From CAVQBP01 sp963848195 (GTDB lineage Bacteria > Bacteroidota > Ignavibacteria > Ignavibacteriales > Ignavibacteriaceae), in contig CAWKCY010000017.1 in NCBI GenBank assembly GCA_963848195.1, positions 299,727 to 363,726 on the forward strand: 64,000 nt of DNA, given 5' to 3'. A program made the translations under genes and the position numbers. The notes beneath the pieces are model-generated. The model worked only from the letters and a program-made list of their open reading frames with translations, was not told the DNA's origin and did no database searches. Each line of letters starts with the position of its first letter. Position 1 is the first letter of the stretch. Shown in pieces: positions 58,897 through 64,000 of this stretch.

Positions 58897-59991
58897 TTAA
58901 GAATATTATTATATTTTTATAAAAACGTACACATTCCAATTCTTTTGCCGATTTTTAGTTATCTGAAATTGCATTGCCCTGAGATAGAACTTGCATTTGG
59001 ATATATGCAATACGCACCGCAGATTAGGGCAGGTTTCACAGAAGAAGAATTAGGAATTCTAAAAGGCTTTGGTGAACCTCTTTATCTTAAACCGCAGGAA
59101 TTTGAACCGGATATAACAATAATTGCCGACTCAGCATACCAGTTTGTTCAAAACTGCGGGAAGATAATACATATTGGTCATGGAATATTATCAAAAGGAC
59201 AATATTATACCGACACCGAATTAGCTAGAAGGGAAGAATTAGCAGATCTTGTATGTGTGCCAGGCGAATATCATAAAAACATAATGGATAAAATTATTAC
59301 TAAAGCAGTCGCTGCAACAGGGATGGCAAAGTTAGATGATTTATTTTCGGGAAAAATCAATAAGGAATCGGTCCTTGATAAATATAAGCTTCCTGCTGAT
59401 TATAAATATATTTTGTTTGCACCAACTTTTAATGATGAACTTTCGGCAATTCCTTTTATATCGGACAGAATAGATGAAATAATTCCAGATGATAAATCAA
59501 TCTTACTTATTAAGCTGCACGGCAGTACAAAAAATGAATATAAGGAGATATATAAAGCACTTTTTAAAAAAGACGCTAGGGTGATTTATATAGAGGATCT
59601 GGATATTACCCCATTTTTAGCTTTAGCAGATGTTATGATTTCCGATGTTTCATCGGCAATGATAGAGTTTGCGGGGTTAAATAAGCCTTTAATTCTATTT
59701 AATAATCCGAATTGGAATAAATACCAATATTACAATCCATCTGATATAGAATTTAAATGGCGTGATATTGGCATACAGGTAAATAACGTAAAAGAAATGA
59801 AAGAAGCAGTAGTTAGATCATTTGTATATCCCGGAGAATTTGAGGAAAAAAGAAAATATTATACCGATCAGCTAATAGCTAATAAAAATGATGGAAATGC
59901 GTGTAAAAATATTATTGATGCTGCTTTAGAATTATATTATAGAAAAAATGATAAGGCTGATATGTACAATAAAGTTAGTGTAAATTTATGA
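58897..59991 (+). CDS. Module 11: CDP-glycerol glycerophosphotransferase-like domain
   Basis: An uninterrupted frame of 348 residues runs from Met 58945. The domain itself starts about 16 residues earlier (FYKNVHIPILLP), behind a one-T insertion near 58920, so it joins module 10. PF04464 motifs: IIHIGHGILSKGQYY, LVCVPGEYHKN, LFAPTFNDELS, LLIKLHGSTKN, IEDLDITPFLALADVMISDVSSA and KPLILFNNPNW. The stop overlaps gpsA by four bases (ATGA). Read alone it would be a 5'-truncated glycerophosphotransferase. Confidence 0.75.
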   Translation, partial: LRILLYFYKNVHIPILLPIFSYLKLHCPEIELAFGYMQYAPQIRAGFTEEELGILKGFGEPLYLKPQEFEPDITIIADSAYQFVQNCGKIIHIGHGILSKGQYYTDTELARREELADLVCVPGEYHKNIMDKIITKAVAATGMAKLDDLFSGKINKESVLDKYKLPADYKYILFAPTFNDELSAIPFISDRIDEIIPDDKSILLIKLHGSTKNEYKEIYKALFKKDARVIYIEDLDITPFLALADVMISDVSSAMIEFAGLNKPLILFNNPNWNKYQYYNPSDIEFKWRDIGIQVNNVKEMKEAVVRSFVYPGEFEEKRKYYTDQLIANKNDGNACKNIIDAALELYYRKNDKADMYNKVSVNL

Positions 59992-60965
59992 AAATTCATG
60001 TTATAGGCGCGGGAAGCTGGGGTACCACGCTTGCTCATCTTTTTTCTTGTGACAATGACGTTTATTTATGGACGCATACTGAAGATCAGGCTTATAATAT
60101 TAATAAAGATTTAGAAAACAAGAAATATATGCCTGGACTTAAGTTATCACCAAATATTACTGCGGTAAAATCGTTTAATGTTGATATAGACATTGATGAC
60201 ATCATAATTATAGCGGTTCCTTCAAGTGCTTTGCCTTGCATAGCAGATGAACTTAAAGACAAGCTGAACGGGCAAGTTATTGTTTGCGCAACCAAAGGTT
60301 TTGAGCATCAGACATTAAGAACAATGAGTGAAGTTCTATCTGCGAAATTTCCAAATTCTCCATTGATAGTGCTTTCGGGTCCGAATATAGCTAAAGAATT
60401 AGCTCAAGGAAAACCAACCAAAGCTGTACTTGCTTCAGAAAATTTAATTGCCGTAACCAAAGTGGTAAGATCTCTTAAAAATAATCATTTGACTTTTGAA
60501 GTTTCGCGGGATGTTAAAGGAATTGAATTGTGTGCTGCATTAAAGGGGATTATTGCAGTCGGAGTTGGTATTGCCGATAGCCTTGATTTAGGGGATAATT
60601 TCACCGGCTTATTAATGACTTACGGTCTACGTGAGTTTGTTGCAATTGCAGAATTCTTGGGAATTGAGAAAAAAACAATTTATGGAATTGCAGGACTTGG
60701 GGATTTAATTGCGACCAGCTTAAGCAAGAACAGCAGGAATAGAAAATTCGGATATTTGTTGGGAAAGGGTTATAAAACTGAAGAAGCGCTTGCTGAAGTT
60801 GGAATGGTTGTTGAGGGGGTGCAAATGACAAAAACCATAATTGGATTGGATGATTTAAACATATCAATTCCTCTTTTTTCAACTATATCGAAAGTTATTT
60901 TTGAACCAAATGGCTATGATATCTCTGAAAAATTTATTTCTTGTTTAACACATTATAAGATTTAA
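59988..60965 (+). CDS. gpsA: NAD(P)H glycerol-3-phosphate dehydrogenase
   Basis: This makes sn-glycerol-3-phosphate from dihydroxyacetone phosphate. Motifs: GAGSWGTTLAHLF (nucleotide loop), ATKGFEH, LSGPNIAKELAQG, the Lys in ALKGIIAVGVGIADSL, and GLGDLIATSLSKNSRNRKFG. Length is 325 residues, normal. It is translationally coupled (ATGA) to the glycerophosphotransferase and followed 48 bases later by a nucleotidyltransferase fusion. Its place inside the glycan locus suggests a dedicated supply of glycerol-3-phosphate for CDP-glycerol or for direct use. Confidence 0.94.
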   Translation: MKIHVIGAGSWGTTLAHLFSCDNDVYLWTHTEDQAYNINKDLENKKYMPGLKLSPNITAVKSFNVDIDIDDIIIIAVPSSALPCIADELKDKLNGQVIVCATKGFEHQTLRTMSEVLSAKFPNSPLIVLSGPNIAKELAQGKPTKAVLASENLIAVTKVVRSLKNNHLTFEVSRDVKGIELCAALKGIIAVGVGIADSLDLGDNFTGLLMTYGLREFVAIAEFLGIEKKTIYGIAGLGDLIATSLSKNSRNRKFGYLLGKGYKTEEALAEVGMVVEGVQMTKTIIGLDDLNISIPLFSTISKVIFEPNGYDISEKFISCLTHYKI

Positions 60966-61013
60966 GATTAACTAAAATTAACGAACACATAATATGAAAT
61001 TGCAAAGTAAATA

Positions 61014-63515
61014 ATGAAAGCAATAATTCTTAATGCCGGAAAAGGGGGCAGACTTGCTCCTTATACAGACAATAATCATAAAGCTTTGCTTGATATTGGC
61101 GGAAAGAAAATTATTGATTTCCAGATTTCTGCACTTCAAAAAGCCGGAATAAAAGAAATAGTTATAGTTGTTGGATATTTGAAAGAAAAAATTCAAAATT
61201 ATGTCAGCAAATATACTGAACTGAAATTTACCTTTATTGAAAACAAAGAATATCAAACAACAAATACTGCATACTCACTTTACCTGGTTAAGGAGCAGAT
61301 GAATGAAGATTTTATATATCTAAATGGAGATGTATTATTCACGGAAGAATTAACGTTTAGATTAGTAAACCATAAGGCTAAAAATGTTCTTGCGGTTGAA
61401 AAAAAGATATGTGGCGAAGAAGAAGTAAAGGTTATTCTAAATAAAAACAGAATTACTTCCATCGGGAAGAAAATTTCCATATCTAAGTCTTTTGGCGAAT
61501 TTATTGGGGTTGCAAAATTTTCTAAAGATATATATAGCATATTTAAAAATTCACTAGAACGGACAATTGAAAATGAAAAACTATATAAGGAATATTTTGA
61601 ATATGCATTAGAGAAAATTGTCAAACAAATAACATTAACTGCCATTAATATCAGCGATATAAAAACTATAGAAATTGATTTCCCTGAGGATCTGGAAAGA
61701 GCTAGAAAATTATTTGAAGAACCACAAAATTGCAGTGAAAAAAAAAAGAAGGTACTATTTTATGTTGAACGGGATTTACACCTGCCTTTTCTTGAGCCAA
61801 TCTTTGATTGTCTAAATATAGCCATTAGTCCAATATCAGGTATAAATAAGAATGATTTTCACTTAGCTTTTTCTGCTCCGAATTATAAAATATCCGAAAA
61901 TGGGAAAGTTGGGATAGGATTAGAAGTAAAGGAAATCAATAGATTAAAGAGTAAAAGCGAATTTTATGAAGATCCTGAAAAATTCCAACCAGATATTACA
62001 GTAGTTGCGGATGTAAGCTTTTCTCTTAAAAATTGTGGAAAGATTATTAATGTTGGACATGGAATTATAAGTAAAGGCGGGTTTTACAGGGATTCCCAAA
62101 TAGTTCGCAGAGAAAATCTGGCAGACTTAACGTGTGTTCCTGGCGAATGGCATAAAGAAATATTGGAAAAAAATGTTTTTATTCCAATAGTTGTAACCGG
62201 TTTTATAAAGTCAGATAAAATGTTTGGAGCTAATTCTATTAAAAGACCTAACTTTTGTAAACAATATAAAATTGATGAGAATAAAAAAATTATATTGTTT
62301 GCACCCACATTTAACGAAGAGCTTTCAAGTATCCCCATAATCAGGGAAAAGATTATAGATTTAGCAGATGATGATAAAGTCCTTTTGATTAAGCTGCACA
62401 GCATGACAGATATAAAATATGTGGAAATGTATAAAGAACTTGGCAGAATAAACAAAAATGTAATTTTTATAGAAGATTTAGATTTAACACCTTCCTTAGC
62501 AGCAGCAGATGTTTTAATAAGTGATGTATCATCTGCGGCGGCAGAATTCCTTTTTTTAGATAAACCTGTTATTATTTTTAATAATCCCAACATAAAAAAA
62601 TACCCCTTTTATTCTCCTGATGATATTGAATATAAGATACGTGAAGCATGCACAGTTGTAAATACATTAACTGAATTGAAATCAGCTTTAGACAAGAACT
62701 TAAAACATCCGGAAGAACTTAGCGATAAAAGACAATATTATACCGAAAAATTATGTTTCGGCAGAGATGGTAAATCTGCGGAGCGTACTGCAGAAGCAAT
62801 AATAGATTTACTTTCTGGTAAAATCAGTAAGAAAGAAAAATTGAGTAGGATATCCATTTTTATTATAAGCAATAATCAGAAACTGAAAAAAGATCTCGTA
62901 GAATTAATTAATCAGATTACTAATACATACCCAAAATTTTTAACTGAAATATTCATTCTATCAAACATGGATTCCGGTTTTGATATTAATGATTTAAATA
63001 TTTCCGGCTGGATTAATACCAGTGAAACTAAAAATCTGAGTTCAATAATTAGAGATATAAAATCTGATTATTCAGTTATCACTCATGATTATATTAATCA
63101 TCCTGCATATTTGATAGAAAGGTTACTGAATTATTTCCGGTGGTATCCTGATATAGAGGCGGTAAATGCATTAAACAATCATGATGATTATAAACAGATA
63201 CTGGATAAATATTTCCCTGGTTTGGATCCTTTTGATTACGAAAATATTGCACATAAATTTAGACATTTCATCGGAGCTGATGTAGAAAATCAAAGGGTAA
63301 ACAATGAATGTTTTACTGTAAAAACCGAAGCCTTGAAAAAAATTAGTTTTGATAATTTTGATAATACTGTCAGTTCATTTACCAATATAATTTCCGAAGA
63401 ATTAAGTAAGAAGAAAGCAAGGATTAAATTATCTTTAGATGTCTTTGTATCCTTTAACAAAAATTCAAATGTAAAAAAAAGGATGAAGATCAACAAGTTT
63501 ATGTTGAAAAACTAA
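61014..63515 (+). CDS. Nucleotidyltransferase - glycerophosphotransferase - GT2-like fusion
   Basis: Residues 1-235 form an NTP-transferase domain (NAGKGGRLAPYTDNNHKALLDIGG; TTNTAYSLYLVKEQM; IYLNGDVLF) close to LicC-type CTP:phosphocholine cytidylyltransferases. Residues 245-600 form a third CDP-glycerol glycerophosphotransferase-like domain (INVGHGIISKGGFY, LFAPTFNEELS, IKLHSMTD, ADVLISDVSSAAAEF). Residues 605-825 are a degenerate GT2-like fold. The frame ends at 63515 just after an A8 tract at 63473-63480. One more A would carry it into the GT2 at 63479. The fusion pairs making and using an activated alditol-phosphate in one chain. Confidence 0.82.
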   Translation: MKAIILNAGKGGRLAPYTDNNHKALLDIGGKKIIDFQISALQKAGIKEIVIVVGYLKEKIQNYVSKYTELKFTFIENKEYQTTNTAYSLYLVKEQMNEDFIYLNGDVLFTEELTFRLVNHKAKNVLAVEKKICGEEEVKVILNKNRITSIGKKISISKSFGEFIGVAKFSKDIYSIFKNSLERTIENEKLYKEYFEYALEKIVKQITLTAINISDIKTIEIDFPEDLERARKLFEEPQNCSEKKKKVLFYVERDLHLPFLEPIFDCLNIAISPISGINKNDFHLAFSAPNYKISENGKVGIGLEVKEINRLKSKSEFYEDPEKFQPDITVVADVSFSLKNCGKIINVGHGIISKGGFYRDSQIVRRENLADLTCVPGEWHKEILEKNVFIPIVVTGFIKSDKMFGANSIKRPNFCKQYKIDENKKIILFAPTFNEELSSIPIIREKIIDLADDDKVLLIKLHSMTDIKYVEMYKELGRINKNVIFIEDLDLTPSLAAADVLISDVSSAAAEFLFLDKPVIIFNNPNIKKYPFYSPDDIEYKIREACTVVNTLTELKSALDKNLKHPEELSDKRQYYTEKLCFGRDGKSAERTAEAIIDLLSGKISKKEKLSRISIFIISNNQKLKKDLVELINQITNTYPKFLTEIFILSNMDSGFDINDLNISGWINTSETKNLSSIIRDIKSDYSVITHDYINHPAYLIERLLNYFRWYPDIEAVNALNNHDDYKQILDKYFPGLDPFDYENIAHKFRHFIGADVENQRVNNECFTVKTEALKKISFDNFDNTVSSFTNIISEELSKKKARIKLSLDVFVSFNKNSNVKKRMKINKFMLKN

Positions 63516-64000
63516 TTCATAATATCGAAAAGAATCCCTGGGACATTGATTCCCGGATTAAATTGTATGGGATTCAAAAAAGCAGGTACAAATTAATAAA
63601 AGAACAAAATACTTTACCATCCGAAAATTTAAATAATACTGAAGTTTCAATAATAATTGTTACATATAATCAATTAAAGTATACTAAGGAATGTTTTGAA
63701 AGCATTATCAGCAATACAAAATCAAATTATGAAATAATATTTATTGATAATAATTCAACTGACCTAACATTGAACTGGTTAAAGAAAACCTGTTCTGAAA
63801 ATCCGAGATTTAAGTTAATAACCAATAGAATAAATATAGGATTTACTAAAGCAGCGAATCAGGGAATTAAGGAAAGTAGCGGTAAATATATACTTCTTTT
63901 AAATAATGATACTCATGTTACTTCAGGCTGGCTAGAAAGACTGATTGAGATTGCAAGATCAAAATCTAATATAGGAATTGTTAGCCCTGTAAGCAATTTT
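63479..64000 (+). CDS. GT2 glycosyltransferase module, 3' partial
   Basis: This frame continues 61014-63515 after a one-base shift at the A8 tract. A short helical linker (QQVYVEKLIHNIEKNPWD) leads to VSIIIVTYNQLKYTKECFES, IIFIDNNSTD and LLLNNDTHVTSGWLERL (metal site). The frame is still open at base 64000. It is probably the fourth module of the protein that starts at 61014. Confidence 0.75.

Noticed and set aside
49054..58945. Programmed ribosomal frameshifting as the cause of the many breaks
   Set aside because: The breaks lack a common slippery site and go in both directions. Dozens in series would give no useful product. Sequence error is simpler.
45698..58945. True pseudogene decay of the glycan cluster
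   Set aside because: Not excluded, but motifs, linkers and DxD sites are intact and nearly all lesions are one-base indels. The border with clean sequence is sharp.

Overview
The window is low-GC bacterial DNA that looks like Ignavibacteria or the wider Bacteroidota/Chlorobi/Ignavibacteriota group. This lineage call is an inference from gene content. Supporting features are an alternative complex III plus haem-copper oxidase operon, a PorT-like barrel, an 'alpha-glucan' glycogen phosphorylase, an AAA/VWA pair and integron-type attC sequences. Nothing in the window fixes the species.

Bases 1-11268 are one tight plus-strand respiratory operon. It holds the end of actC, a fused actD-actE, actF, a mono-haem cytochrome c, a SCO copper chaperone, cytochrome oxidase subunits in the order I-III-IV-II, haem O synthase, and a membrane protein with two C-terminal cytochrome c domains. 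Together these form a quinol to cytochrome c to O2 chain and its cofactor supply.

Bases 11.3-33.5 kb are mostly single housekeeping or metabolic genes on the minus strand: M24 peptidase, Usp, a receiver and PAS histidine kinase, CoA-transferase, an AAA/VWA pair, S9 peptidase, serine hydrolase-TPR, clpP-tig, a RAYT transposase and a DUF1593 protein. hemN and glgP are on the plus strand. The gene borders carry REP-like palindromes and short tandem arrays.

Bases 33.8-38.1 kb look like a cassette array without an integrase. Four small minus-strand genes, including a TPR-Arr rifamycin ADP-ribosyltransferase, are separated by attC-like repeats, and a tRNA-Leu lies at the edge. Bases 38.3-44.2 kb hold a thioesterase, a MamS/MamX-like OB protein, a PAS-sigma54 activator and two orphan proteins.

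Bases 44.5-64.0 kb are a surface-glycan locus: a DegT aminotransferase, WbqC, a formyltransferase fusion, methyltransferases, many glycosyltransferase modules, three CDP-glycerol glycerophosphotransferase-like modules, gpsA and a LicC-like nucleotidyltransferase. Between about 45.7 and 58.95 kb the reading frame shifts by one base roughly every 300-350 bases, yet motifs and linkers stay intact when the frames are joined. This pattern fits an unpolished stretch of sequence better than true decay. Joined, 49054-59991 reads as one protein of about 3,640 residues with roughly eleven catalytic modules. With gpsA and the nucleotidyltransferase fusion it suggests a modular assembly line for a glycerol-phosphate-bearing glycan. 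This is the most interesting content of the window.
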